This document shows, one piece after another, positions 1-7,586 of a stretch of DNA of 64,000 nt (position 1 is its first letter; every line of letters starts with the position of its first letter). Made by a program: the position numbers and the translations under genes. This stretch comes from Pseudoflavonifractor sp. MSJ-30. Lineage in GTDB: Bacteria; Bacillota; Clostridia; Oscillospirales; Oscillospiraceae. A model generated the notes under the pieces. That model searched no databases, had not been told where the DNA came from, and was given only the letters and a program-made list of their open reading frames with translations. The stretch is taken from positions 1-64,000 of the forward strand of contig NZ_JAHLPU010000070.1 in NCBI RefSeq assembly GCF_018918045.1. Direction: 5' to 3'.

Positions 1-50
1 GCCTTTCGGAACAGAACGCTAGAATTAAGTGCGTAATTCCGTGAGATAGC

Positions 51-69
51 GGGCGGCAGGTTGCCGCCC
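51..69 (-). terminator. GC-rich hairpin downstream of the ABC operon
   Basis: A 7-bp GGGCGGC/GCCGCCC stem with a 5-nt loop lies about 40 bases past the stop codon of the ATPase gene. No clear T-run follows on the minus strand, so it could equally be the edge of a dispersed repeat (compare the GGCCCCTAC-ended element near 20.8 kb). Confidence 0.3.
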
Positions 70-109
70 CTACAGAAACCCCTATTTTGCAGCCGCCCTG
101 CTTTTGCGC

Positions 110-670
110 TCACAGCGCGATCATCTCCGCCCCAAGGGCTTCGGCGTCTTGCCGGCTGTGGGTCACCAGCAGCAGGGTGCCGGAGAAACGGCGGTCGATT
201 TCCCGGATGGCCCGGGATTTGTTTTCTTCGTCCAGTCCCGTAAAGGGTTCATCCAAAACCAGAAGCTCGGCGTCTGCCAGCAATGCCCGGGCCAGAGCGG
301 CCCGGCGCTGCTGGCCGCCGGAGAGCCGGGCTGCGGGGGTTTCCAGACAGTCCGTCAGGGAAAGAGCCACCAGCATTTCCCGGATCGTTTCCGCCGGAAA
401 TCGCCGGCCTAGGATAAAGCGCAGATTGCCGGGGATGGTCAGCTCGGGAATTAGGCGGTTTTCCTGAAATACGGCGCTCATTTTCGCCGGAATGCCGATC
501 ATGTCGCCGCTGTCCGGCTTTTCCAGTCCCAGAATCAGCCGCACAAGGGTGGTTTTCCCAATGCCGGAGGGGCCCATGAGGGCATAGCGTTTTCCCGGTT
601 GAAAATCGGCGCAAAAGGAAGACAGCACCTTTTTTTCGCCGTAGGTCTTGCACAGGTTCCGAATTTCCAT
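110..670 (-). CDS. ABC transporter ATPase, NitT/TauT (SsuB/TauB) type
   Basis: This 186-residue protein is the cytoplasmic ATPase that powers a small-molecule importer. Visible motifs are Walker A GPSGIGKT (33-40), the ABC signature LSGGQ (116-120), Walker B LLVLDEP (136-142) and the switch histidine H171. It is shorter than typical SsuB proteins (about 250 residues), lacking the usual C-terminal tail. The start chosen is the ATG two bases after the permease stop, because AAAGGAGG lies 7 bases upstream; a longer in-frame start would lie inside the permease gene. It is the last gene of a three-gene operon (binding protein, permease, ATPase). The substrate cannot be told from the sequence; relatives carry nitrate, taurine, sulfonates or pyrimidine precursors. 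Confidence 0.9.
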   Translation of the reverse strand: MEIRNLCKTYGEKKVLSSFCADFQPGKRYALMGPSGIGKTTLVRLILGLEKPDSGDMIGIPAKMSAVFQENRLIPELTIPGNLRFILGRRFPAETIREMLVALSLTDCLETPAARLSGGQQRRAALARALLADAELLVLDEPFTGLDEENKSRAIREIDRRFSGTLLLVTHSRQDAEALGAEMIAL

Positions 671-671
671 G

Positions 672-1448
672 TCAGCCCTCCTTTGTGACGGCAAGGGTCA
701 GCAGCGTGTCCAGCAGTTTCAGAAAGAGCTTTTCAAACAGCAGACTTACGGCCACCAGCAGGGCTGTCCAGGCGAAAAGGTCGCTGATTTCCAGATAGAC
801 CTTGGCGTCATACAGCATGCCACCTACGGAGCGGCCGGTAACGCCGATGACCTCCGCGGCCACGCCTGCTTTCCAGCACAGGCCCAGAGCCACATGGCTG
901 GCGGAGCGCAGATAGGGGTGCAGCGCCGGAAAGTAGATGCACCGCAGCTGCCGGGCAGGGGGAACCCGGAAGACCTTTGCCATTTCCAGCAGCTGCCGAT
1001 CCGCCGACCGGATGCCCTGCAGGGCGTTGGCGTAGAGCACGGGCAGCACCATGAGGAAGGAAATGAAGACGCTCAGCCGCCGGCTGGACAGCCACAGCAG
1101 GGCGATGACAATAAAGGAGGCCACGGGCACCGTCTGAATGGCCAGAATATAGGGCCGCAGCAGAGTCTCCGCCAGAGGAAACCGGGCGGAGAGGGCCGCG
1201 AGGACCAGTGCCGTCAGAAATGCCAGCAAAAAGCCAAGGCTGATGCGGCTGAAGGTAAAGCCCAGAGCCTGCCAGGCGGTCTTCTCCCCCAGCAGTTCCA
1301 GCAGCCGTTTTGCCGCCTGAATGGGGCCCACCAGCAGCAACCGGTTGCCGATCAGCACCGCGGCCAGCTGCCAGACACAAAGGGCCAAAAGGGCAGCAAA
1401 AAGCTTTGCTGCCCTCCCGGTTGGATTAAATTTTGGTTTACGCGCCAT
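672..1448 (-). CDS. ABC transporter permease, NitT/TauT (SsuC/TauC) type
   Basis: The 258-residue product is an integral membrane permease with about six hydrophobic segments, beginning with a transmembrane helix near residues 14-35. The cytoplasmic EAA loop, which docks to the ATPase, is recognisable around residues 160-185 (LEMAKVFRVPPARQL). Length and topology match the BPD_transp_1 family of SsuC/TauC permeases. Its start overlaps the end of the binding-protein gene by 11 bases and its stop sits one base before the ATPase start, so the three genes are probably translationally coupled. Partner of the preceding binding protein and the following ATPase. Confidence 0.88.
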   Translation of the reverse strand: MARKPKFNPTGRAAKLFAALLALCVWQLAAVLIGNRLLLVGPIQAAKRLLELLGEKTAWQALGFTFSRISLGFLLAFLTALVLAALSARFPLAETLLRPYILAIQTVPVASFIVIALLWLSSRRLSVFISFLMVLPVLYANALQGIRSADRQLLEMAKVFRVPPARQLRCIYFPALHPYLRSASHVALGLCWKAGVAAEVIGVTGRSVGGMLYDAKVYLEISDLFAWTALLVAVSLLFEKLFLKLLDTLLTLAVTKEG

Positions 1449-2490
1449 AATAGAAGTCGTCGCCGGGCAGCGCGCCGCCCACGGCGGCGGGATTCTGCTG
1501 GAAGAGCACGTTCAGACAGCCGCCCAGAGCGTCCTTCATGTCAGCGCCCGTGATGCAGACGATGTTGCACTTGGGGATGGCCTTTTTGGCAATAGGCTCC
1601 TTGACGATCTCATACTGGCCGCAGGCGGCAGCGGCATCGTCCACATTTTCGTTGACCCATGCGGCGCTTTCGGCGAAGTCCGACAGGAATTTCTCAACGG
1701 CCTCAGGATTCTCTTCCGCGAATTCGCTGCGGACCAGAATGCAGGCGGTGGTGCACAGGCTGCCGGTGCCCAGCTTCTCCCATTCCTCAGAGATGGACAG
1801 GGCGACCCGGAAGCCCTCGCCCAGCTGCTGGGCTGCGGCGGTCACATAGGGCTGGGGCAGCATGGCCAGACCCTTGCCCTCGGCGTTCAGGGTGGCGACG
1901 ACTTCGGCAGGCTCGCTCTTCCACTCGATGGTCAGATCCTTGTCGGGGTCAAGACCGTTCTGGGTCAGCACATAGCGCAGGAAGTACTCAGGGGCAGAGC
2001 CTTTGCCCGTGGCGTACAGGGTCTGGCCCTTCAGGTCCTCCACGGACCGGACGGTTTCGCCGTTCAGCTCGCCGATATACAGTACGCCCAGTACGTTGAC
2101 GGCCAGAGCCTTTACGCCGCCCTGGGTTTTGTTGTACAGGACGGAGGCCAGATTGGCGGGGACGGAGACGATGTCCAGCTCGCCCTGGAGCAGCAGGGGG
2201 GTTAACTCATCGGCGGCACCCTTGACGGTGTAGGTGTAGCCGGAATTTTCGGTTTCATCGGCAGCCCGGAACAGCTTGACCATGCCGATGCCCGTAGGGC
2301 CGGTCATGGCGCCCAGACGGACGGTCACGGGCGCTTTCGTGGGGGCGGCGGTTGTCTCAGCGGTGGTTTCTACGGCGGCTTCGGCAGTCGTCTCCGGTGC
2401 CGCGGTGGTTTCCGGCGCGGCATTGCCGCAGCCCGCCAGCAGACCAAGGGTCAGCGCCAGCAGGCAGAGAATGGCAGTAAACTTTTTCAT
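1438..2490 (-). CDS. ABC transporter substrate-binding lipoprotein, NitT/TauT type
   Basis: This 350-residue protein starts with a lipoprotein signal peptide ending in the lipobox LLAGC (cysteine at 21), followed by a low-complexity Ala/Thr/Glu linker (about 22-52) that tethers the binding domain to the membrane. The rest resembles periplasmic-binding-protein type II proteins of the SsuA/NMT1 family (for example VRLGAMTGPTGIGMVKL near the start of the domain). It would capture the ligand outside the membrane and deliver it to the permease encoded by the next, overlapping gene. GAAGGAG sits 6 bases before the ATG. As first gene of the operon it is divergent from the Crp/Fnr-type regulator, which is a candidate controller of the operon. 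Confidence 0.88.
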   Translation of the reverse strand: MKKFTAILCLLALTLGLLAGCGNAAPETTAAPETTAEAAVETTAETTAAPTKAPVTVRLGAMTGPTGIGMVKLFRAADETENSGYTYTVKGAADELTPLLLQGELDIVSVPANLASVLYNKTQGGVKALAVNVLGVLYIGELNGETVRSVEDLKGQTLYATGKGSAPEYFLRYVLTQNGLDPDKDLTIEWKSEPAEVVATLNAEGKGLAMLPQPYVTAAAQQLGEGFRVALSISEEWEKLGTGSLCTTACILVRSEFAEENPEAVEKFLSDFAESAAWVNENVDDAAAACGQYEIVKEPIAKKAIPKCNIVCITGADMKDALGGCLNVLFQQNPAAVGGALPGDDFYYGA

Positions 2491-2539
2491 AGGTTCTCCT
2501 TCTTTCGTGGGAGGGGGGAATAAATTGGAGTTTGTCGTA

Positions 2540-2688
2540 CCCCTTGGCTCTCCCTATGGGAGAGCTGTCACGGCGGAAACGCCGTGACTGAGAGGGTTGC
2601 GATGCCGAGGTATTCATACGGATTCCGTCACTGGTACCCTCTCAGTCGTGCTGCGCACGCCAGCTCCCCCAGAGGGGGAGCCAAGGGG
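2540..2688. repeat. Dispersed inverted-repeat element, family A, copy 1
   Basis: About 149 bp with ends CCCCTTGGCTC and GAGCCAAGGGG that are inverted repeats. Inside are two further self-complementary blocks (TCACGGCG...CGCCGTGA and a pyrimidine-rich CTCAGTCGTG...CAGCTCCCCC arm). Near-identical copies lie at 46118-46267 (opposite orientation) and 48121-48269. It encodes no protein and has the look of a MITE or REP-like element. It fills most of the divergent intergenic space here; the remaining bases hold the promoter of the Crp/Fnr gene. Confidence 0.85.
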
Positions 2689-2727
2689 ACATTCTGGCAA
2701 ATCCTGATTTGCCGCTTCCCGCGCTCC

Positions 2728-2756
2728 TTGACATTACCCCCCGATTGTACTATACT
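2728..2756 (+). promoter_or_regulatory. Sigma-A promoter of the Crp/Fnr regulator gene
   Basis: TTGACA, a 17-bp spacer and TATACT form a near-consensus promoter 46 bases before the start codon. A small hairpin (CCGTTGC/GCAACGG) occupies the leader at 2771-2788, just before the ribosome-binding site, and could affect translation. Confidence 0.8.
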
Positions 2757-2802
2757 TACCCCATGAAATTCCGTTGCATTCGCAACGGAGAAGGAGCGGC
2801 AC

Positions 2803-3495
2803 ATGAATCAGCAGCAGAGAAATGTCCTGCATAACTGCGGGCTTTTTTCCGGCATCGAGCCTGCGCAGGTGGATGCCATGCTGGGCTGCCTCAGCGCCCG
2901 GCAGGAGCATTACAGCAAGAATACCGTGGTCTGGAACATCGGAGATACCCTCCATGCCTGCGCTCTGGTGCTCTCCGGGACGCTGCGGGCGGAGAGCGTT
3001 AATGCCTCGGGGGAGCATCTGCTCATGGCCAATCACCGGGCCGGGGCGCTGGTCGGGGATGTGCTCATGGCCACGCCGGGCAGCAAAAGCCCTGTGTATG
3101 TGGTGGCGTCGGAGGATTCCGAGCTGCTGTTTCTGCCTTTCCACCGGATCATGAACGGCTGCGCGGAGTGCTGCGGCTGGCATACAAAGCTGCGGGAAAA
3201 TCTGGTGTCCGAAATTGCCATGAAGTTCTGGGCTCAGCGGCAGCGGACGCTGTACCTTTCTGCGAAATCCCTTCGTCAGCGCATCGCCATGCGGCTTTTT
3301 GACGAATACAAGCGCACCGGCAGTCTGACCTTCTCTCTGGGCGGCACGAGAGAGGATCTGGCGGATTTCCTGGGCGCCAACCGCAGCGCCCTGTCCCGGG
3401 AGATCGCGCGCATGAAGGAGGAGGGAATTCTGGACTATTATAAGGATACCTTCCGGATATTGTCGCTGGAGAAGCTGACAAAGGACGTAGGCTGA
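2803..3495 (+). CDS. Crp/Fnr family transcriptional regulator
   Basis: This 230-residue regulator has an N-terminal cyclic-nucleotide-binding-like beta-barrel (about 15-140) and a C-terminal winged helix (about 150-225) with the recognition-helix region LADFLGANRSALSREIARM. There is no N-terminal cysteine cluster of the Fnr iron-sulfur type: cysteines are scattered (C12, C28, C49, C118, C122), so oxygen sensing by a 4Fe-4S cluster is not evident. The ATG follows GGAGAAGGAG by 8 bases. It is transcribed divergently from the ABC importer, and such neighbours are often regulated by the Crp-type protein; this is inferred only. Confidence 0.88.
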   Translation: MNQQQRNVLHNCGLFSGIEPAQVDAMLGCLSARQEHYSKNTVVWNIGDTLHACALVLSGTLRAESVNASGEHLLMANHRAGALVGDVLMATPGSKSPVYVVASEDSELLFLPFHRIMNGCAECCGWHTKLRENLVSEIAMKFWAQRQRTLYLSAKSLRQRIAMRLFDEYKRTGSLTFSLGGTREDLADFLGANRSALSREIARMKEEGILDYYKDTFRILSLEKLTKDVG

Positions 3496-3585
3496 GGCTC
3501 CTGCTGTTTCTTTTCGGTTTAGAATAAAAGCTTAAGATATGTTTAAGAATAAGGGAAAACCACCTTTGCGGAAGGAACACGGCCT

Positions 3586-4299
3586 ATGAAAAAGACAAGT
3601 CGGTTTGGAAAATTCCTCTACATCTCCGTAACGCTCAGCTTTTTGGTGCCTATTGTCTATCTGATTCTGCGCATGATCTTCGGCGGCAGCGGCAGCACCA
3701 GCGAGGCGGGGTTCCACTCGGAATCGGATTATCTGCTGATGCTTATGCAGTGCGTTCTGGGCCTCGTTACCATCCATCTGCCCAGTATTCTGGAGCGAAA
3801 GTTCCGCTTCGAGCTGCCGAGCCTGCTCTACGGCTTCTATATTGTTTTCCTGTACTGCGCCATTTTCCTGGGGGAGGTCAGGAGCTTTTACTACCTGGTG
3901 CCCCAGTGGGACAGCGTCTGTCACTTCTGCAGCAGCATGATGATGGGCTTTTTTGGGCTGATGGTGGTGACCATCCTGAACCGGGACCGGCATCTGGCTG
4001 TGAGCCTGTCTCCCTTCTTTGTGTGCCTGTTTGCTTTCTGCTTCTCCGTGGCCCTTGGCGCTATCTGGGAGATCTATGAATTTGCCGCCGACGGTCTCTT
4101 CGGCATGAACATGCAGAAATTCATGCTGGCGGACGGCACAGTGCTGGCAGGCCACGCGGCCCTGGCTGATACCATGAAGGATATTATTGTGGATGTGCTT
4201 GGCTCCCTGCTGGCGTCCACCATCGGCTATTTCTCCATCCGCAAGGGTGACGGCTGGTATATCCCCACCCTGACGGACGAAAAGGAGAACAAGGAATGA
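3586..4299 (+). CDS. Polytopic membrane protein, YjdF/DUF2238-like
   Basis: The 237-residue product has about six hydrophobic segments. Conserved polar residues inside the membrane part, WDSVCHF (about 107-113) and GAIWEIYEFAAD (about 160-171), followed by DTMKDIIVDVLGSLLAS, match the pattern of WD..H, WE..E..D and D...D....G seen in the DUF2238 (YjdF) family. The function of that family is unknown. It ends inside an ATGA overlap with cdsA, so the two are probably co-translated and it may act at the membrane with phospholipid synthesis; that link is inference. Confidence 0.6.
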   Translation: MKKTSRFGKFLYISVTLSFLVPIVYLILRMIFGGSGSTSEAGFHSESDYLLMLMQCVLGLVTIHLPSILERKFRFELPSLLYGFYIVFLYCAIFLGEVRSFYYLVPQWDSVCHFCSSMMMGFFGLMVVTILNRDRHLAVSLSPFFVCLFAFCFSVALGAIWEIYEFAADGLFGMNMQKFMLADGTVLAGHAALADTMKDIIVDVLGSLLASTIGYFSIRKGDGWYIPTLTDEKENKE

Positions 4300-5081
4300 A
4301 ACAGAGAACGCTTACGGGGATTGCGCTGGCCCTGCTGTCCATGGTGCTGCTGGGCTGCTTCCATCTGCCCTGGGTGCCTCAGATCATTGCGATTCTGCTG
4401 GGCTGCGGCGCGGTCTGGGAAATTCTGGAGGCCAACGGCGTCCGTGGCAGAGGCGCGCACGCCGCCGGTTTTTTCCTGGCCGTGATGATCCCCCTGTTTT
4501 CCCTGACCGAAAACAGATGGTGGATGCTGGTCATGCTGCTTCTGGGGCTGGGCTTTTTTACATACCTGATGACCCGTATCCGCAAAACGGCCCCCGCATG
4601 GGTGGCCGCGCCGGAGGTCGTTCTGGCGCTGAGCCTGTATCGGGGTCTGGCCAGCTACGGGCAGATTCCCCACGGCGCCTTTTATCTGTGCCTGACGGGG
4701 CTGATCTGTGCCCTGACGGATATTTTTGCCTTCCTGGTGGGCAGCCGCTTCGGGCGGCACAAGCTGGCGCCAAAGGTCAGCCCCGGCAAAAGCATCGAGG
4801 GCGCGCTGGGGGGATTGTGTGTTACCGTGGTGCTGATTCTGCTGGTATTCGGAAGATTTTTCTCCAATCCCGGTGCGCTGATGCTGTATACGGTTGTTGT
4901 TTCTCTTCTGGGGCAGTTCGGCGACCTGTCCATGTCCGCTGTGAAGCGGGTGGCGGGGGTTAAGGACTTCGGCAAGATTTTCCCGGGCCACGGCGGAATT
5001 CTGGACCGCTGCGACAGCCTGATGTACCCCCTGGCGGTTACCTGGCTGCTGTATTGCTTTGATCTGTTGATTTTTGCGTAA
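4296..5081 (+). CDS. cdsA: Phosphatidate cytidylyltransferase
   Basis: This 261-residue integral membrane enzyme makes CDP-diacylglycerol from phosphatidic acid and CTP, the branch point of phospholipid synthesis. The family signature is complete near residues 213-236: SAVKRVAGVKDFGKIFPGHG followed by GILDRCD, with the KD, HGG and DR..D catalytic residues. About seven membrane segments precede and surround it. Length fits CdsA (about 260-280). Overlaps the preceding membrane-protein gene by four bases (ATGA). Confidence 0.92.
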   Translation: MKQRTLTGIALALLSMVLLGCFHLPWVPQIIAILLGCGAVWEILEANGVRGRGAHAAGFFLAVMIPLFSLTENRWWMLVMLLLGLGFFTYLMTRIRKTAPAWVAAPEVVLALSLYRGLASYGQIPHGAFYLCLTGLICALTDIFAFLVGSRFGRHKLAPKVSPGKSIEGALGGLCVTVVLILLVFGRFFSNPGALMLYTVVVSLLGQFGDLSMSAVKRVAGVKDFGKIFPGHGGILDRCDSLMYPLAVTWLLYCFDLLIFA

Positions 5082-5087
5082 GAACCC

Positions 5088-5116
5088 TTGCTTTTTCCAT
5101 GGCGATACCCTATAAT
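5088..5116 (+). promoter_or_regulatory. Sigma-A promoter of the DUF1292 gene
   Basis: TTGCTT, 17-bp spacer, perfect TATAAT, 31 bases before the start codon. Confidence 0.75.
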
Positions 5117-5146
5117 TGAGACATCAATTCTAAAGGAGCCCATATT

Positions 5147-5443
5147 ATGGACAATGAAGTTCTGAACAATGAAGAGGAAGAAACCGAAATCCTGACCCTT
5201 ACCGATGAAAACGGTGTGGACACGGACTTTGAGTATCTGGACTGCATCCCCTATGAGGGAAAGGAATACTTGGTCCTGCTTCCCGCTGACGAGGCGGCCA
5301 CGGAGGTCGTCATCCTGGAAGTGGAGCCTGTGGACGAGGAAACCGAGAATTACCTGTCCGTACAGGACGAGGACCTGCTGAACGCCGTGTACGATATCTT
5401 CAAGGAGCGCTACAAGGACGTTCTGACCTTCGAAGAGGAATAA
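5147..5443 (+). CDS. DUF1292 family acidic protein (YrzB-like)
   Basis: A 98-residue, very acidic soluble protein with the DUF1292 pattern: TLTDENG near the start, then FEYLDCIPYEGKEYLVLLPAD and VVILEVE, then a C-terminal YDIFKERYKD helix. In Firmicutes such proteins are often encoded beside yrrK/Holliday-junction resolvase genes, but here the gene stands alone with its own promoter. Molecular role unknown. AAAGGAG precedes the ATG by 9 bases. Confidence 0.85.
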   Translation: MDNEVLNNEEEETEILTLTDENGVDTDFEYLDCIPYEGKEYLVLLPADEAATEVVILEVEPVDEETENYLSVQDEDLLNAVYDIFKERYKDVLTFEEE

Positions 5444-5451
5444 ATGAAACG

Positions 5452-5473
5452 GGCGCGCCGAAATCGGCGCGCC
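5452..5473 (+). terminator. GGCGCGCCG hairpin after the DUF1292 gene
   Basis: A perfect 9-bp stem with loop AAAT begins 8 bases after the stop codon. There is no T-run. An almost identical hairpin lies at 5652-5674, on the other side of repeat family C. Confidence 0.45.
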
Positions 5474-5490
5474 TCAGACTGCCAAAAGCA

Positions 5491-5623
5491 TGTCATTGCG
5501 AGGCAGTGCGCACACTGCCGTGGCAATCCCCCGGATTTTCAAACATTTTGGGCCCTAAACCGTCAGTTTTTGCGCCTAACCGGGGGATTCCCACACCAGT
5601 CTGAGGACTGGTTCGGAATGACA
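5491..5623. repeat. Dispersed inverted-repeat element, family C
   Basis: A 133-bp non-coding element beginning TGTCATTGCGAGG and ending GGAATGACA, with an internal pair GGCAATCCCCC / GGGGGATTCCC. This layout is typical of short palindromic elements spread in Clostridia genomes. It lies between two copies of the same GC-rich hairpin, between convergent genes. Confidence 0.65.
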
Positions 5624-5651
5624 TCCTTTCTTTTGGACTTTCTGACACGCT

Positions 5652-5674
5652 GGGGCGCCGAAATCGGCGCGCCC
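5652..5674 (-). terminator. GC-rich hairpin after dapH
   Basis: GGGGCGCCG, loop AAAT, CGGCGCGCCC, ending 6 bases past the dapH stop. It repeats the hairpin at 5452-5473. Likely transcription stop for the minus strand, without a clear T-run. Confidence 0.45.
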
Positions 5675-5680
5675 TTCCTG

Positions 5681-6376
5681 TTACAGCTTCCGCAGCGCGT
5701 CTACCAGCGCTGTTTTGGAGGCTGTTTTTTCGTCCTTGACCTTGATGACCCGGGCGGGACAGCCTGCCACCACCGTATGGGGGGCCACGTCCTCCACCAC
5801 CACGGCTCCGGCGGCCACCACGGCATCGTGACCAATGCGGCAGCCCTCGATGACCACGGCGTTGGCGCCGATCAGCACGTTGTCTTCCACAATGACCGGG
5901 GTGGCGGAAGCGGGCTCGACCACGCCGGCCAGCACCGCGCCCGCGCCTACATGGCAGTGCTTGCCCACGGTGGCCCGGCCGCCCAGCACCGCTCCCATGT
6001 CGATCATGGAGCCTTCGCCCACCACGGCGCCGATGTTTAGAATGGCGCCCATCATGATTACGGCGTTCTTCTCAATGGTCACCTGCTCCCGGATGAATGC
6101 GCCCGGTTCAATGCGGGCGGGGATGTTTTTCAGATCCAGCATGGGGATGGCGGAGTTGCGGCAGTTGTTTTCGATTTCGTAATGCTCGAATTCGTGGCTT
6201 TCCAGCACGGGAGCCACGTCCTTCCAGTCACCGAACACAATCTTGCACTTGTCCCCCGCCGGGAATTCCCGGCAATTGGGGAAGGGGACAGGCTCCTTTT
6301 CCCAGACATAGACCTTTACGGGGGTCTTCTTCTCCGCGTCGCGGATATAGGCAATGATCTCTTCTGCGTTCATCAT
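5681..6376 (-). CDS. dapH: Tetrahydrodipicolinate N-acetyltransferase
   Basis: This 231-residue cytoplasmic enzyme transfers an acetyl group from acetyl-CoA to 2,3,4,5-tetrahydrodipicolinate, opening the acetylated branch of DAP/lysine synthesis. An N-terminal alpha/beta DapH domain (about 1-85) is followed by a left-handed beta-helix of hexapeptide repeats (about 90-210; [40 protein letters not shown]). Length matches DapH (about 235). AAAGGAGA precedes the first of two adjacent ATGs. It is divergent from genes for the next two-to-three steps of the same pathway, and both promoters share a 120-base intergenic region. Confidence 0.93.
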   Translation of the reverse strand: MMNAEEIIAYIRDAEKKTPVKVYVWEKEPVPFPNCREFPAGDKCKIVFGDWKDVAPVLESHEFEHYEIENNCRNSAIPMLDLKNIPARIEPGAFIREQVTIEKNAVIMMGAILNIGAVVGEGSMIDMGAVLGGRATVGKHCHVGAGAVLAGVVEPASATPVIVEDNVLIGANAVVIEGCRIGHDAVVAAGAVVVEDVAPHTVVAGCPARVIKVKDEKTASKTALVDALRKL

Positions 6377-6438
6377 AGGATCTTCTCCTTTGTTTTTTCT
6401 TCATCCTACCACTTTTTCGGAAAAAGCACAAGGGGAAA

Positions 6439-6467
6439 TTGACACCGCCCGGGAAAGGACATATAAT
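6439..6467 (+). promoter_or_regulatory. Sigma-A promoter of the DAP deacetylase/aminotransferase operon
   Basis: TTGACA, 17-bp spacer, TATAAT (fully consensus), 31 bases before the chosen start codon at 6498. Confidence 0.85.
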
Positions 6468-6497
6468 GAAGGAAAATTCACCTCGGAGGCGATTTCT

Positions 6498-7586
6498 ATG
6501 CAATTGATTGACGACCGCCGTGCCCTGCACCGGATCCCGGAGCTGGACAGGCAGCTTCCCCAGACCATGGAGTATCTGCGCGCGTCCCTGGAAAAACTGA
6601 ACTGCAAAGTCTTTTCCCCTATGGAAAGCTCCCTGTGCGCTTTCTTCGACTTCGGCAAAAAGGAGGCCATCGCCTTCCGGGCGGACGCGGACGCTTTGCC
6701 CATCCGGGAGCGCAGCAAGGTGGACTACCGCTCGGAGCATGAGGGCTGTATGCACGCCTGCGGCCATGACGGCCACATGGCGATTCTTCTGGAGCTGGCC
6801 CGGCGCCTGAGCGAAAAGAAGGACCTGCCCCGGAATGTGCTGCTGGTCTTCCAGCCCGCGGAGGAGACCACCGGCGGCGCCAAGGACATCTGCGCCACCG
6901 GCGTGTTCCGTGCCTACAAGGTTCAGGCCATATTCGGCCTGCATCTGTGGCCCCAGCTGACCGAGGGCATGATCGCCAGCCGGAAAAACGAGATGATGGC
7001 CCGCTCCTGCGAGGTCCGGGTGGATGTCTACGGAAAGACCGCCCATATCGCCAAGGCCGCCGAGGGCGTGGACGCGCTGGCCGCCGGTGTGGACTTCTAC
7101 CAGCGGGTCATGAAGCTGGAAGGGGCGCTGCCCAAAAAGATCTTCCGGCTGCTGAAATTCGGCAAATTCGAAAGCGGCACCGTCTGCAATGCCCTGTCGG
7201 ATCATACCCACATGGAGGGGTCTCTCCGGGCTTTTCAGGATGAGGTGTTCTACTCCATCCGGGCGGGCATTGTGTCCATTGCCAAGGACATCGAGCGGAC
7301 CTACGGCTGCACCGTCAATGTCTACATGACCGAGGGCTACCCCGCCGTCATGAACCCGCCGGACCTCTACAACCGGGTCCGCCGGACCGTAGGCTTCTTC
7401 GAACTGGACGAGCCAACCATGACCGCCGAGGACTTTTCCTGGTACCAGCGTTCCCTGCCCGGCATGTTCTTCTTTCTGGGTGTGGGGGATACCTCTGCCC
7501 TCCACTCCGACACCTTCAATTTTAACGAGGAAATTCTGGTGAAAGGTGCCGATTTCTTTGAGGAATTGGCGGAGAAATTCCAATGA
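6498..7586 (+). CDS. N-acetyldiaminopimelate deacetylase (M20 amidohydrolase)
   Basis: The 362-residue product is an M20-type metallo-amidohydrolase. Metal-binding motifs are HACGHDGHMA (about 80-89) and PAEETTGG (about 119-126), with later H and E residues in the second half. Given divergent dapH and the overlapping aminotransferase, it most likely removes the acetyl group from N-acetyl-LL-diaminopimelate. The start was set at the ATG preceded by CGGAGGCG; the promoter -10 lies upstream, excluding the longer reading frame. The stop overlaps the aminotransferase start by four bases (ATGA). Confidence 0.85.
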   Translation: MQLIDDRRALHRIPELDRQLPQTMEYLRASLEKLNCKVFSPMESSLCAFFDFGKKEAIAFRADADALPIRERSKVDYRSEHEGCMHACGHDGHMAILLELARRLSEKKDLPRNVLLVFQPAEETTGGAKDICATGVFRAYKVQAIFGLHLWPQLTEGMIASRKNEMMARSCEVRVDVYGKTAHIAKAAEGVDALAAGVDFYQRVMKLEGALPKKIFRLLKFGKFESGTVCNALSDHTHMEGSLRAFQDEVFYSIRAGIVSIAKDIERTYGCTVNVYMTEGYPAVMNPPDLYNRVRRTVGFFELDEPTMTAEDFSWYQRSLPGMFFFLGVGDTSALHSDTFNFNEEILVKGADFFEELAEKFQ

